Below are positions 1 through 6,571 of a DNA stretch of 14,382 nucleotides, piece after piece. Numbering within the stretch: position 1 is the stretch's first letter; each line of letters opens with the position of its first letter. The stretch lies in contig JAEZHK010000084.1 in the NCBI GenBank assembly GCA_023416655.1, positions 1 to 14,382 of the forward strand, written 5' to 3'. The notes below the pieces were generated by a model, which saw only the letters and a program-made list of their open reading frames with translations, did no database searches and had not been told where the DNA came from. This stretch comes from Bacillota bacterium. GTDB lineage: Bacteria; Bacillota; Clostridia; Christensenellales; Aristaeellaceae. The position numbers and the translations under genes are program-made.

Positions 1-300
1 CAAAACCGTCATGATGATCGACGAGATGCCCGCGCCCTTTTCCCCGGCCAGCCCCAAGGCAACGACCGTCGCCAGCGACGACGAACCGATGCTGACAAAG
101 TTGTTGGTGATGAGGATGGCGGAAAGCGCATCGTCAAACCGGTCGTAGATTTTTACGGCCAGCGCGCTCTGCCGGTCGCCCTCTTCGGCCGCGCGGCGCA
201 TACGGCGGGCGTTGACCGACGTGTAGGCGAATTCTCCGGCGGACAGGTACGCGGAGATGACCAGGAGTGCCAGGATGGCCGCGATTTCAAGATAAAGCAT
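1..300 (-). CDS. DUF21-domain (CNNM/CorC-like) membrane protein, partial
   Basis: This is the N-terminal 100 residues of a second DUF21 membrane protein; the rest lies beyond the left edge of the window. The reading frame is open from an ATG at 300 to base 1. The visible part has a first membrane segment (about residues 4-22), the motif SAGEFAYTSVNARR that corresponds to the DUF21 helix-end motif of its neighbour, and an amphipathic stretch ending in DALSAILITNNFVSIGSSSLATVV, here seen as a second membrane segment (about 58-80). DUF21 proteins of the CNNM/CorC/HlyC group are implicated in divalent cation (Mg2+, Co2+) efflux; the substrate cannot be told from this fragment. It starts 10 bases after the stop of the upstream paralogue, with a weak GAGG overlapping that stop, so it is very likely co-transcribed and translationally coupled. 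It is a tandem paralogue rather than a duplicate of recent origin, because the two sequences are well diverged. Confidence 0.85.
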   Translation of the reverse strand, partial: MLYLEIAAILALLVISAYLSAGEFAYTSVNARRMRRAAEEGDRQSALAVKIYDRFDDALSAILITNNFVSIGSSSLATVVALGLAGEKGAGISSIIMTVL

Positions 301-310
301 GGCGGCCGCC

Positions 311-1330
311 TCACAAAACCGCGGCGGGCTCGGCCGCCGGGTCGCTTTCGTCGTAGATTTCGCCGACCAGTTCCTCCAGGATGTCCTCCATGGTGACGAT
401 GCCCAGGGCCTTGCCGGTATCGTCGGCGATCAGCGCCATGTGGCTGCGGTGCTGGTTCATCAGCGTCATCAGGTCGTCGATGTGCATGTCCGCGCGGTAG
501 GTGCGGATGGGGATCAGAAGCTCGCGGAGGCGCTTGTAAGTGCCGGTCAGCCGCGCAGTCAGGAAGCGGTTGACCTGCAAAATGCCGACCACGCGCGCCC
601 TGCGCTCGTCCCACACCGGGAAGCGCGAATACTTGTGGGCGGCGATCGAGCCTGCGATCTGGTCCTGGGTGGAGGCGGAGTCGATCATGACCACCTTTTC
701 CATCGGGATCAGGATGTCCCGCGCGGTGATCGCGCCGAACTCAAACGCCGACTGCAGTAGCTCCTGCTGGTCGGGTTCGAGCAGCCCCTCGTCCTCGATG
801 GTCTCGATGATGTCGTGCAGCTCGTCCTCGGTGAAGGACGGGTCGTCCGACGCGGGGAAGTGGCGGGAGATGAATTCGCCCCATTTGGTAAAGAGGAACG
901 TGAACGGCTTCAAAATGCGCATCATGAAGAGCAGCGAACCGCTGGCCTTTAGCGCGAAGGCGTCCGCCCGCCGCCGGGCGATGGTCTTGGGCAGCATATC
1001 GACAAAGATATAGAAAACTACGGTCAGCGCGAGCGCGGACCAGGCCACTTCGTCGCTGCCCCAGAGCCGTGTGACCAGCACCGTCGCCAGCGCGGCCGCC
1101 GCGGTCGATAAAATGTTGTAGAGAATCAATACGGTGGTGAGCGCTTCCTCGAAGCGCGACAAGACCATGAGCGCGCGGCGGGCGCTTTTTACGCCGTCTT
1201 CCGCGCTGGATTTGACGCGAACGCGGTTGACCGCGTTGTAGCTCATTTCAATAGCCGACGTCAGGCCGCTGAGCACAATGGTGACAAAAAGCAGAAACAC
1301 GATAGGCCAACTGTCCGGGTCCATGGACAA
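311..1330 (-). CDS. DUF21/CBS-domain membrane protein (CNNM/CorC-like, hemolysin family)
   Basis: A 339-residue membrane protein of the DUF21 plus CBS-pair family, linked to Mg2+/Co2+ transport or efflux. The DUF21 part (about 10-150) has membrane segments near 8-28, 65-87, 97-118 and 130-148 and the conserved DMLPKTIARR (111-120). An acidic linker with EGLLEPDQQELL (181-192) leads to ITARDILIPM (201-210) and two CBS repeats (about 207-265 and 270-328), of which the second ends in the typical GIVTMEDILEELVGEI. The C-terminal CorC/HlyC-associated domain found in longer members (about 430 residues) is absent; the protein stops about 10 residues after the CBS pair. The start is taken as TTG at 1330, because AGGAG lies 7 bases upstream of it, whereas the ATG two codons later would be 13 bases away. 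It is first in an operon with the partial paralogue. Family assignment is secure; transported ion is not. Confidence 0.92.
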   Translation of the reverse strand: MSMDPDSWPIVFLLFVTIVLSGLTSAIEMSYNAVNRVRVKSSAEDGVKSARRALMVLSRFEEALTTVLILYNILSTAAAALATVLVTRLWGSDEVAWSALALTVVFYIFVDMLPKTIARRRADAFALKASGSLLFMMRILKPFTFLFTKWGEFISRHFPASDDPSFTEDELHDIIETIEDEGLLEPDQQELLQSAFEFGAITARDILIPMEKVVMIDSASTQDQIAGSIAAHKYSRFPVWDERRARVVGILQVNRFLTARLTGTYKRLRELLIPIRTYRADMHIDDLMTLMNQHRSHMALIADDTGKALGIVTMEDILEELVGEIYDESDPAAEPAAVL

Positions 1331-1361
1331 CCATCAACTCCTATGGTACATACTATGCCAC

Positions 1362-1390
1362 AGTATAGCACGGCGCACGTTAAAAAACAA
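1362..1390 (-). promoter_or_regulatory. Promoter for the DUF21/CBS operon
   Basis: On the minus strand, TTGTTT (1390-1385), a 17-base spacer and TATACT (1367-1362) with an extended -10 TGC directly before it. It sits 32 bases upstream of the TTG start of the DUF21/CBS gene and faces away from the SRP RNA promoter. Assigned by consensus only. Confidence 0.5.
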
Positions 1391-1421
1391 GTCGTGAGGC
1401 TGTCAAATGCGCATCAAGGGC

Positions 1422-1450
1422 TTGCGTTCCGCGCGCGGCTGTGGTATAAT
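1422..1450 (+). promoter_or_regulatory. Promoter of the SRP RNA gene
   Basis: TTGCGT (1422-1427), 17-base spacer, perfect TATAAT (1445-1450) with an extended -10 TGG (1442-1444). The predicted transcription start falls at about 1456-1458, which is exactly where the terminal helix of the SRP RNA begins. Confidence 0.75.
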
Positions 1451-1455
1451 GGCCG

Positions 1456-1591
1456 ATGCCACACGGGTGATGACGGTTGGGTCCTGTGCGGCGTCATGCC
1501 GTGAATCTTGTCAGGGCCGGAAGGCAGCAGCAATAAACGGAAGTTGGCGCGCGCCGCGGGATAGCCTGGCCTGAACCCGGGTGGTATTTTT
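1456..1591 (+). ncRNA. ffs: Signal recognition particle RNA, short (4.5S-like) type
   Basis: RNA scaffold of the signal recognition particle; it binds Ffh and targets membrane proteins to the translocon. The domain IV signature is clear at about 1508-1535: a GGAA tetraloop closed by GCC/GGC, followed by AGCAGCAA in the asymmetric loop that contacts Ffh. The outer part of the rod is closed by ATGCCACACGGGT (1456-1468) pairing with ACCCGGGTGGTAT (1575-1587), with one G-U pair and one mismatch. A run of five T follows immediately (1587-1591), so the terminal helix can itself act as the terminator. The length, about 135 bases from promoter to T-run, leaves no room for an Alu domain, so this is the short form rather than the approximately 270-base form of Bacillus and Clostridium. 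Exact ends are inferred from the promoter and helix. Confidence 0.93.
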
Positions 1592-1594
1592 GTG

Positions 1595-1775
1595 GCGTTG
1601 AAAAATCACGATGATTTTTCAACGCATAGGAAGAGGACTGCGTGAGCCATGAAATCCTGCGGGATTTCCGGGCGGCTCACTGACTTGCGGTATTGTTTGC
1701 TCCACCAGTTTGCGAACTGGTTACGCAAACCGTTCCCGGCGCACAGGTCGCCGGGAACGTTTGGAAAGAACGACG
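1595..1775 (-). repeat. Four-hairpin dispersed element, copy 1
   Basis: One of three copies of the same structured element, here on the minus strand, just 3' of the CPBP protease gene and tail-to-tail with the SRP RNA. Read on the minus strand it starts with CGTCGT and has: H1, TTCCCGGCG/CGCCGGGAA; H2, base GTTTGC/GCAAAC and upper ACCAGTT/AACTGGT with loop CGCA; linker AATACCGCAAGTCA; H3, base GTGAGCC/GGCTCAC and upper GAAATCC/GGATTTC with loop CGCA; linker GCAGTCCTCTTCCTAT; H4, GCGTTGAAAAATCA/TGATTTTTCAACGC with loop TCG. H4 differs completely in sequence from the other copies but keeps a perfect stem. No transposase or long ORF is present. Confidence 0.88.
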
Positions 1776-1788
1776 GGGTATAGTACCG

Positions 1789-1818
1789 CCGGTTCATGGC
1801 TTGAACCGGTGATTTTTT
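1789..1818 (+). terminator. Intrinsic terminator (plus strand) at the 3' side of the SRP/repeat region
   Basis: CCGGTTCA (1789-1796) and TGAACCGG (1802-1809) form an 8-base-pair stem with loop TGGCT, followed by TGATTTTTT. The T-run is on the plus strand, so it would stop read-through from the SRP RNA before it runs antisense into the CPBP gene. Its T-run overlaps the stop codon of that gene. Confidence 0.6.
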
Positions 1819-2674
1819 ATTGCGAAAGCAGTGCCAGCGTCGAAAAGATCGCGATGTCCTGCAGGCAGTGGATGATCCAGCCCGGCAGAAAGCCGCCGGT
1901 TTCGTACATCGCGCGGGTCATGTACCAGCCCAGCACGCCGCTCATCAGAGCGCCCAGTGCGCCGCCCGGAATGCCCTGGTAGTGCGCGATCCCGAATAAA
2001 AACGCGGGCATGGCAGCGGCGAACATCTTCGGGAAGCCGTCCTTGAGGGGCGCCAGCACCGCGCTGCGGAATACCAGCCCTTCGCAGAAGGAATTGACGA
2101 GGGCGAGGAGCAGGATCAGCGGGAAGGACTGCACCAGCCGGCAAGTCCCATTCGGCAGGCGGAAGCCCGTCGCGGTGAGGATGGAGAGCAGCGCCGTGCC
2201 TGTCATGATCAGAAGCCCGGAGATTACCGAAAGCCGCCCCCACGGGATCGTGCCGCCGGGGATGCCCAGCCAGCCGATGGCGCCCGCCTTTTCGGAGAGC
2301 CTGCCGGGGGCGAGGAAGGCCTTCTGCCATGAACCCATCATGAAGACGAGCGCGGCGGCCACGGGCAGGATGCCGATGAGCTTAACGGCCACGTTGCCCG
2401 CGATGGTCTGGAAGAAGCCCGCGCCCGAAAAAAGCGCCGCCCAGCCGGGTGCGCTGCGGATCGCGGCGGTCATCAGGAAGGAGGCGTTGACCACCAGCAG
2501 CGAAGCGGCGAGCTTCCAAAGGGGCCTGAGACTTACAACAAGCAGGCATAAAAAGACCGCCGTGAGGAGCATGGCGATCTTGACAAACTGCGTAATCGGG
2601 GATGGAAAGAGCAAATCCGGCAGGATGGAGGCAATCAGGACCAGAGCGGTGGCAAGCGCGTACCTTGTCTTCAT
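1817..2674 (-). CDS. CPBP-family (CAAX-type) intramembrane metalloprotease, variant motif
   Basis: A very hydrophobic protein of 285 residues with about eight membrane segments, assigned to the CPBP (Abi/Rce1-like) family from three motifs in its last third. Motif 1 reads EGLVFR (E198, R203), where the family norm is EExxxR: the first Glu is kept and the second is Gly. Motif 2 is FGIAH (H231). Motif 3 is HCLQD (H269, D273), with Asp in place of the usual Asn. The catalytic-type Glu and both His are therefore present. Members process prenylated proteins in eukaryotes and act in bacteriocin immunity or unknown proteolysis in bacteria; the substrate here is unknown. The start at 2674 is preferred because GGTGG lies 7 bases upstream and the product opens MKTRYALATALV; an ATG at 2692 in the same frame adds six residues but lacks a good binding site. 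It follows the diguanylate cyclase gene by about 31 bases, so the two are probably one operon. Confidence 0.8.
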   Translation of the reverse strand: MKTRYALATALVLIASILPDLLFPSPITQFVKIAMLLTAVFLCLLVVSLRPLWKLAASLLVVNASFLMTAAIRSAPGWAALFSGAGFFQTIAGNVAVKLIGILPVAAALVFMMGSWQKAFLAPGRLSEKAGAIGWLGIPGGTIPWGRLSVISGLLIMTGTALLSILTATGFRLPNGTCRLVQSFPLILLLALVNSFCEGLVFRSAVLAPLKDGFPKMFAAAMPAFLFGIAHYQGIPGGALGALMSGVLGWYMTRAMYETGGFLPGWIIHCLQDIAIFSTLALLSQ

Positions 2675-2705
2675 TCGTAACCCACCGATCATATGTATGA
2701 ACTCG

Positions 2706-3857
2706 TCAGACCGCTACGTTCGCATTTGTCATCAGGCTCTTGGAGCGCTTGTCCTTGTACATCAGCATGTCCACCTGCTTTAAAAACGCCTCGGGCGGCA
2801 TGCGGTCCTCACAGCTGTAGACCTGATAGCCCATGCTGAACGACAGTTTCACGGGCTGCGCGCCCGACTGATTGAGCGCGTTCAGGGCGCTTTCGATGCG
2901 GTCGACCACGCGGTTCAGGCCCGCGTCTGTGCTGACGTCCAGAATCAGGCAGAATTCGTCGCCGCCGTAGCGCGTCACGTAGTCGTTGGTCCGGACGCAG
3001 CGCTTGAGAAGGTCTGCCGAGGTCTTCAGCACCCGGTCGCCCATCTCGTGGCCCAGCGTGTCGTTGATCTTTTTAAAATTGTCGATGTCCAGCATGAGGA
3101 AGGCGAACGTCCGCCGGGGCGAGCACTTGGCGACCTTCTCCTTCAAGATTGCTTCCAGCTTTTTGCGGTTGCCCACACCCGTCAGATAGTCGGTGTAGAT
3201 GGTGTCGTCCTGCGCGTAGAGCAGCAACACCAGGAGCGCAGGTACCGAAGCGACCAGCGCGAACGCGTAGCTATAGACGATCGTTTGCAGGATACCGCCC
3301 AGCATCGACGGGATCGGATAGAAAATCAGTGTGAACAGGACGCGCTTTGAGATGTTGCGACGCTTCGTGTAGGTGATCGCGTACGCCCACACCAGCATGA
3401 CCAGCGTGATCAGGTGATGGACCGGATACAGCGGGCCCCGATGGTAGATGTTGCCCGCATCAATTGAGTAAAACCAGCCGGTAAACTGCGTGGCGGTCAC
3501 CATGAAGAGGTTGAAGGCATTCACCAGCAGAAGGGAAACGAACGCGCCGACCGGCATGCTGTCGTCGCCCGCCGTCACGCAGTACACATACATGACCCAG
3601 AGCGACGGAAGGACCGGCGTGAGCAGGAACAGCGATAGATTCCCCCACCAGTTGAGCGCGGGGAAGGCAGGATGCGCGAAGCCGTCGCAGCGGCCGATGA
3701 CGTCGATCACGAGGAGCGCCATCGTAACCAGCAGCATCGTAAGGTACAGCTTTTGCTGGCGGGATTTTCCGTACCCGCCGCTCGCGGAGTACATAAAAAG
3801 CACCGTCAGCATCAAAAACGCATAGATGTCCATCACCAGGTTGGCCGTCAGGCTCAT
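2706..3857 (-). CDS. Membrane-anchored diguanylate cyclase (GGDEF domain)
   Basis: A 383-residue enzyme predicted to make cyclic di-GMP from two GTP. Residues 1-215 hold about seven membrane helices, forming a sensor module I do not match to a named MASE-type domain. The GGDEF domain covers about 217-375: YTDYLTGVGNRKKLE at its start, the metal-binding DIDNFKKINDTLGH (257-270), and an intact RYGGDEF with GGDEF at 298-302. An inhibitory I-site RTND (289-292) lies five residues before it, so product feedback inhibition is expected. All residues needed for catalysis are present and there is no EAL or HD-GYP domain. The ATG at 3857 has GAGGAG six bases upstream. The promoter, a palindrome and a structured leader upstream are listed separately; the CPBP protease gene follows closely. 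Function is confident; the signal sensed is unknown. Confidence 0.94.
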   Translation of the reverse strand: MSLTANLVMDIYAFLMLTVLFMYSASGGYGKSRQQKLYLTMLLVTMALLVIDVIGRCDGFAHPAFPALNWWGNLSLFLLTPVLPSLWVMYVYCVTAGDDSMPVGAFVSLLLVNAFNLFMVTATQFTGWFYSIDAGNIYHRGPLYPVHHLITLVMLVWAYAITYTKRRNISKRVLFTLIFYPIPSMLGGILQTIVYSYAFALVASVPALLVLLLYAQDDTIYTDYLTGVGNRKKLEAILKEKVAKCSPRRTFAFLMLDIDNFKKINDTLGHEMGDRVLKTSADLLKRCVRTNDYVTRYGGDEFCLILDVSTDAGLNRVVDRIESALNALNQSGAQPVKLSFSMGYQVYSCEDRMPPEAFLKQVDMLMYKDKRSKSLMTNANVAV

Positions 3858-3966
3858 GTTTTTCTCCTCGACGCCAGGACTCCCCGTTGAGCCGCGAATT
3901 GAAGATCCGCGTGGCTACATCGATGGGTAACGGCAAAGCTGGCTCCGGGCAAAACCCGGAGTTCCT
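3858..3966 (-). promoter_or_regulatory. Structured 5' leader of the diguanylate cyclase gene
   Basis: About 108 bases of untranslated leader on the minus strand. It can fold into an outer stem, AGGAaCTCC (3965-3957, one bulge) with GGAGTCCT (3883-3876), a hairpin CTCCGGG/CCCGGAG (3961-3943, loop TTTTG), and a second hairpin about 3891-3915 built on GCC..CGCG/CGCGGC. The outer stem and the first hairpin share bases, so they exclude each other, and the 3' arm of the outer stem ends about 7 bases before the GAGGAG binding site. This layout resembles a regulatory leader, but I do not recognise a known riboswitch class. Confidence 0.4.
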
Positions 3967-3971
3967 ATTTT

Positions 3972-4000
3972 ATTGTAAGTTCTTACAGTTGCCCTGTCAA
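3972..4000 (-). promoter_or_regulatory. Promoter of the diguanylate cyclase operon with overlapping palindrome
   Basis: Minus strand: consensus TTGACA (4000-3995), 17-base spacer, TACAAT (3977-3972). The palindrome TGTAAG-NN-CTTACA (3974-3987) overlaps the -10 box and the spacer, an ideal position for a repressor operator. The promoter call rests on consensus; the operator is inference. Confidence 0.7.
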
Positions 4001-4044
4001 GGGTGGGGGATCGGTCCCATGAATGGCGCAGCCCGGGAAAGCCC

Positions 4045-4088
4045 AAAAACACACCGCCGCCTGCGCCGGGTTTGGCGCGGGGCGGCGG
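4045..4088 (-). terminator. Intrinsic terminator of the folC-Dabb-DUF2148 operon
   Basis: On the minus strand a GC-rich stem, CCGCCGCC (4088-4081) with GGCGGCGG (4061-4054) and an inner GCGCC/GGCGC, is followed by TGTGTTTTT (ending at 4045). It begins 18 bases after the DUF2148 stop codon. Confidence 0.8.
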
Positions 4089-4106
4089 CGCGGGGACATC
4101 GCCGCG

Positions 4107-4634
4107 TCACTTTCTGTCGTAGTAGACCGACTTTCGGGTGGCGGAGAGGGGCACCGCCATGATCAGTTTGACGTCCGCGTCCATCATTTTGAGGTTCAGC
4201 GCCGCGCGGCCCGCGGAGTAGAAGATGCGGTTGTCGATGCGGTTGTCCGCCGCGATGGAAACCGCTGAGCCCAGCGCGATGCCCTGGTCCAGCGGGTCGA
4301 AAATGCAGGTTGCCCCGGCGTCTTCACAGGCGGCGCAGGTGGGGAAGCCGCAATAGCCGCAGTCGAGCCCTCGCTGCAGGATGCGGGTGCCGATCAGCAC
4401 CACCGCCTGGCTTTCCCGGACGTTCTTGGCATCCCGGATGAAGGTGGGCGCGCCCAGTTCCGCGCCGATGCGGTCCATCTCGGCGGCCAGCGCTTTCATC
4501 TCCTCGCCGGTCACGACCATCGTCTGGGTGTGGTCGATGCCCCTGGCCTTGGGCGCGGTGCGGGCGGCGGCGCACATGCGGCGCGCGGTGTCTAGGACGG
4601 CGGCCAGCTCACAGCTCTTTTCATCGTACAGCAT
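4107..4634 (-). CDS. DUF2148 ferredoxin-like domain protein
   Basis: A 175-residue soluble protein of the DUF2148 family. The hallmark is the cysteine cluster CGYCGFPTCAAC (C92, C95, C100, C103), with a further Cys at 110, which in this family is annotated as a probable Fe-S binding ferredoxin-type site. The N-terminal part (1-85) is a mixed helix-strand region with GVDHTQTMVV-like sequence (residues 32-42 here GIDHTQTMVVT) conserved in the family; the C-terminal part contains DPLDQGIALGSAVS. The biochemical role of DUF2148 is not established; redox or metal sensing is a guess. It starts 2 bases after the stop of the Dabb gene, and its binding site GGGAGG lies inside the end of that gene, so translation is coupled. 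Last gene before a strong terminator. Confidence 0.88.
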   Translation of the reverse strand: MLYDEKSCELAAVLDTARRMCAAARTAPKARGIDHTQTMVVTGEEMKALAAEMDRIGAELGAPTFIRDAKNVRESQAVVLIGTRILQRGLDCGYCGFPTCAACEDAGATCIFDPLDQGIALGSAVSIAADNRIDNRIFYSAGRAALNLKMMDADVKLIMAVPLSATRKSVYYDRK

Positions 4635-4636
4635 GT

Positions 4637-4933
4637 CTAAACCTCCCTCATCAGGTAGTCGCAGGCGGCGGACGATTCCCGGACCTCGTGCATCCGCTTC
4701 CGGATGGGCATGTGCGCCGGGTGCTCCTGGTAGGCATCAAAGGCCTCCCGGTCGCGGAAAGTGGTGATCAGCGCCACGTCATAGCTGCGGTCGCTGCCCA
4801 GGATGTCCTGGCCCGCCTCGAGGCTGACGAGGCCGTCCACCTTGCCGACCATCGAATAGAAGCCCTCGACGATCGAGGGGATTTCCCCGTGGTATTCCGG
4901 TTTGATCTTGAACAGGACGATGTGGCGGATCAT
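4637..4933 (-). CDS. Dabb (stress-responsive alpha/beta barrel) domain protein
   Basis: A 98-residue single-domain protein of the Dabb family, a dimeric ferredoxin-like fold. It opens with the characteristic MIRHIVLFKIKPEY and contains DVALITTFRDREAFDAYQEHPAHM (given here as two parts: DVALITTFRD, then AFDAYQEHPAH), the strand and HP segment common to Dabb proteins. The family has no single assigned reaction: members range from stress proteins to polyketide cyclases and monooxygenase-like enzymes. The start at 4933 is chosen over an ATG two codons upstream, because GGAGG is 7 bases before the 4933 ATG and only 1 base before the other. It lies 79 bases after folC and is coupled to the DUF2148 gene. 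Confidence 0.88.
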   Translation of the reverse strand: MIRHIVLFKIKPEYHGEIPSIVEGFYSMVGKVDGLVSLEAGQDILGSDRSYDVALITTFRDREAFDAYQEHPAHMPIRKRMHEVRESSAACDYLMREV

Positions 4934-5012
4934 GCGCATTCCTCCTCAATATACTGCGGGCGCTGCGCCCGTATTTCCCTTATTGGATTTCGCCCGGGAT
5001 GCCCGCGAGCCT

Positions 5013-6329
5013 TCAGGAAACCGGCCCGGTTCCCATTTGGATGAAAGTTGCTTGCGGATTTCGCCCGCCCTTCAGGAGTTCCCCAACCAGGTAAAGCGAA
5101 CCGCAGGCGACCACCACGCCGCCCGGCCCCGCTGCTTCGCGGGCTTTCCCGAGCGCCTCGCCCGGTTCCGGCCAAGCCTCCGCGCGGACGCCGTGGATGC
5201 GGTAGGTCTCCGCGAGCGCCCCGGCAGGCAGCGCCCGGGGGCCTTCCACCTGCGTGGCGATGACGAGGCTGGCGCACGGAGCCAGGATTTCCGCGCAGGC
5301 TTCCGGCTGCTTGTCCCGCATCATGGCGGTGAGCAGCACGATCCTTCGGCCCGGCAGGAACTCCTCCAGGTATTCGCGCAGCGCGCGAGCCGCCTGCGGG
5401 TTGTGCGCGCCGTCCAGCAGCAGGTGGTCGTCCGCCCAGTCCAGCCTTCCGGGCCAGAGCGCTGCGGCAAAGCCCCGGGCGACGTCCTCCGGTTTCAGCG
5501 CCCAGCCCCGCTCCGTGAGAAGTTCCAGCGCCGCGACCGCCAGGTGCGCGTTTTCGATCTGATGCCGCCCCGCGAGCCGGATTTCGGCATCGATCACGCC
5601 GAGGTTCGGCGCTTCGCAGCGGAAGGACGCGCCGCGCGCGTTCACGTCCAGTATGGTCAGCGGCAGGCTCTCCGCCTTCAAAAGCTTTGAACCCCGCGCC
5701 CGGCAGACTTCTTCAATCACCTGGGTCGCGGCTGCATCCCTCTGCGGGTAGAGCGCCACCGGGCAGCCGGGCTTGATGATGCCAGCCTTCTCAAAGGCGA
5801 TCTCGCGGATCGTCCCGCCCAACTGCTCCATATGGTCCAGCCCGATGTTCGCGATGACGCTGGCCTCGGGCACGATCACGTTGGTGGGGTCCAGCCGCCC
5901 GCCGATGCCGGTCTCGATCACCGCGACGTCCACGCCCCGCTCCTTGAAGATCAGGTAGGCGACCGCCGTCCCCAGCTCAAAAGACGTGGGCGCGAGGTCC
6001 GGGATGGAGAGCGCCGCCTCGCGCACGAGGTTCCCCGCCCGCTCGAAGAGTGCTTCATCCACCGGCGCGCCGTTTATGCGGATGCGCTCCGCGTAGTCGA
6101 CCAGGAAGGGCGAGGTGTACAGCCCGGTTTCGAAGCCTGCGGCGCGAAGCGCCGACTCGATCAGCGCGCACACCGAACCTTTCGCGTTGGTGCCGGCCAC
6201 GTGCACGCATTTCAGTGAGTTTTCGGGGTTTCCCAGCGCGGCCAGCAGCGCCTCCATGTTGTTCAGGCCTTTTTTTTCGCCAAAGCGCCTCGCGCCGTGG
6301 ATCCAGTCGACCAGTTCGCTCGAACGCAT
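5013..6329 (-). CDS. folC: Folylpolyglutamate synthase / dihydrofolate synthase
   Basis: A 438-residue Mur-ligase-family enzyme that adds glutamate to dihydropteroate and/or to folates with ATP, keeping folates in the cell. The ATP loop is GTNAKGS (46-52), where the usual sequence is GTNGKGS. Other family motifs are YTSPFL (71-76), ETGIGGRLDPTN (139-150), NIGLDHMEQLG (161-171), EKAGIIKPG (180-188) and LLDGAHNPQAA (304-314). Length matches the family. The start ATG at 6329 has GAGGTG six bases upstream. Its own promoter is about 265 bases away at 6593-6621; a four-hairpin repeat copy and a duplicate of the folC translation start lie in between. The C-terminus after the LVGELLKGG region is short and not notably conserved. 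Dabb and DUF2148 genes follow in the same operon. Confidence 0.95.
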   Translation of the reverse strand: MRSSELVDWIHGARRFGEKKGLNNMEALLAALGNPENSLKCVHVAGTNAKGSVCALIESALRAAGFETGLYTSPFLVDYAERIRINGAPVDEALFERAGNLVREAALSIPDLAPTSFELGTAVAYLIFKERGVDVAVIETGIGGRLDPTNVIVPEASVIANIGLDHMEQLGGTIREIAFEKAGIIKPGCPVALYPQRDAAATQVIEEVCRARGSKLLKAESLPLTILDVNARGASFRCEAPNLGVIDAEIRLAGRHQIENAHLAVAALELLTERGWALKPEDVARGFAAALWPGRLDWADDHLLLDGAHNPQAARALREYLEEFLPGRRIVLLTAMMRDKQPEACAEILAPCASLVIATQVEGPRALPAGALAETYRIHGVRAEAWPEPGEALGKAREAAGPGGVVVACGSLYLVGELLKGGRNPQATFIQMGTGPVS

Positions 6330-6346
6330 TCAACGCACCTCACGCG
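6316..6346. repeat. 31-base direct repeat, folC-side copy
   Basis: Identical at 28 of 31 positions to 6558-6588. It contains the folC ribosome binding site, start codon and first four codons. Together with the second copy it brackets repeat element copy 2 (211 bases between the two). Confidence 0.85.
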
Positions 6347-6364
6347 TGGACTAGATGAAAACCT

Positions 6365-6550
6365 CGTCATACCTTCCAATCGTTCCCGGCGACCGGCGCG
6401 CCTGGAATCGGTTTCCGTAAGCCAGTGCGCACACTGGTGGAGGAAACAATACCTTCAGTCAGTGCGCAGCCCGGAAATTCCAGAGAATTTCAAGCGCACG
6501 CAGCACTTCTTCCTTCGCGATGAAAAGCCGCCCGCTTGGATTTTCATCGC
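6365..6550 (+). repeat. Four-hairpin dispersed element, copy 2
   Basis: Second copy, on the plus strand, lying antisense within the leader of folC. Elements in order: H1 6386-6405 region, TTCCCGGCG with CGCCTGGAA (one mismatch, so this hairpin is decaying); H2, base GTTTCC (6411-6416)/GGAAAC (6442-6447), upper CCAGTG (6422-6427)/CACTGG (6432-6437), loop CGCA; H3, base GTGCGC (6462-6467)/GCGCAC (6494-6499), upper GAAATTC (6474-6480)/GAATTTC (6485-6491), loop CAGA; H4, GCGATGAAAA (6517-6526)/TTTTCATCGC (6541-6550). It is the most diverged copy, yet H2, H3 and H4 stems stay fully paired through two-sided changes. Flanked by the 31-base direct repeat. Confidence 0.88.
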
Positions 6551-6571
6551 ACGGAGGTCGCTCAAACGCAT
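6455..6571 (-). other. Upstream ORF from a duplicated folC translation start (38 codons)
   Basis: Within the folC leader, the promoter-proximal direct repeat keeps GAGGTG and an ATG at 6571. Its first codons read MRLSDL against MRSSEL of FolC; the frame then runs through the antisense of the repeat element and ends at a TGA (6457-6455). It is best explained as the original 5' end of folC cut off by insertion of the element. It may still be translated, since the binding site is intact, and so could affect folC expression. I do not think the peptide has a function of its own. Confidence 0.5.

Noticed and set aside
1606..1797. Minus-strand ORF of 63 codons opening MNRRYYTPSF
   Set aside because: It lies entirely over repeat copy 1 and the terminator; the other copies do not keep this frame.
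3901..3965. Plus-strand resemblance to the c-di-GMP class I (GEMM) riboswitch core, with ACGGCAAAGC near 3929-3939
   Set aside because: It is on the strand opposite to the diguanylate cyclase gene, no plus-strand gene follows, and the remaining GEMM elements (the paired GNRA-type hairpin and the GGGTTACCGA end) are not in place.
6365..6550. CRISPR-like or integron-like (attC) array
   Set aside because: Copies are single and dispersed, not tandem with spacers; there are no cas or integrase genes, and the four-hairpin layout does not show attC core sites.
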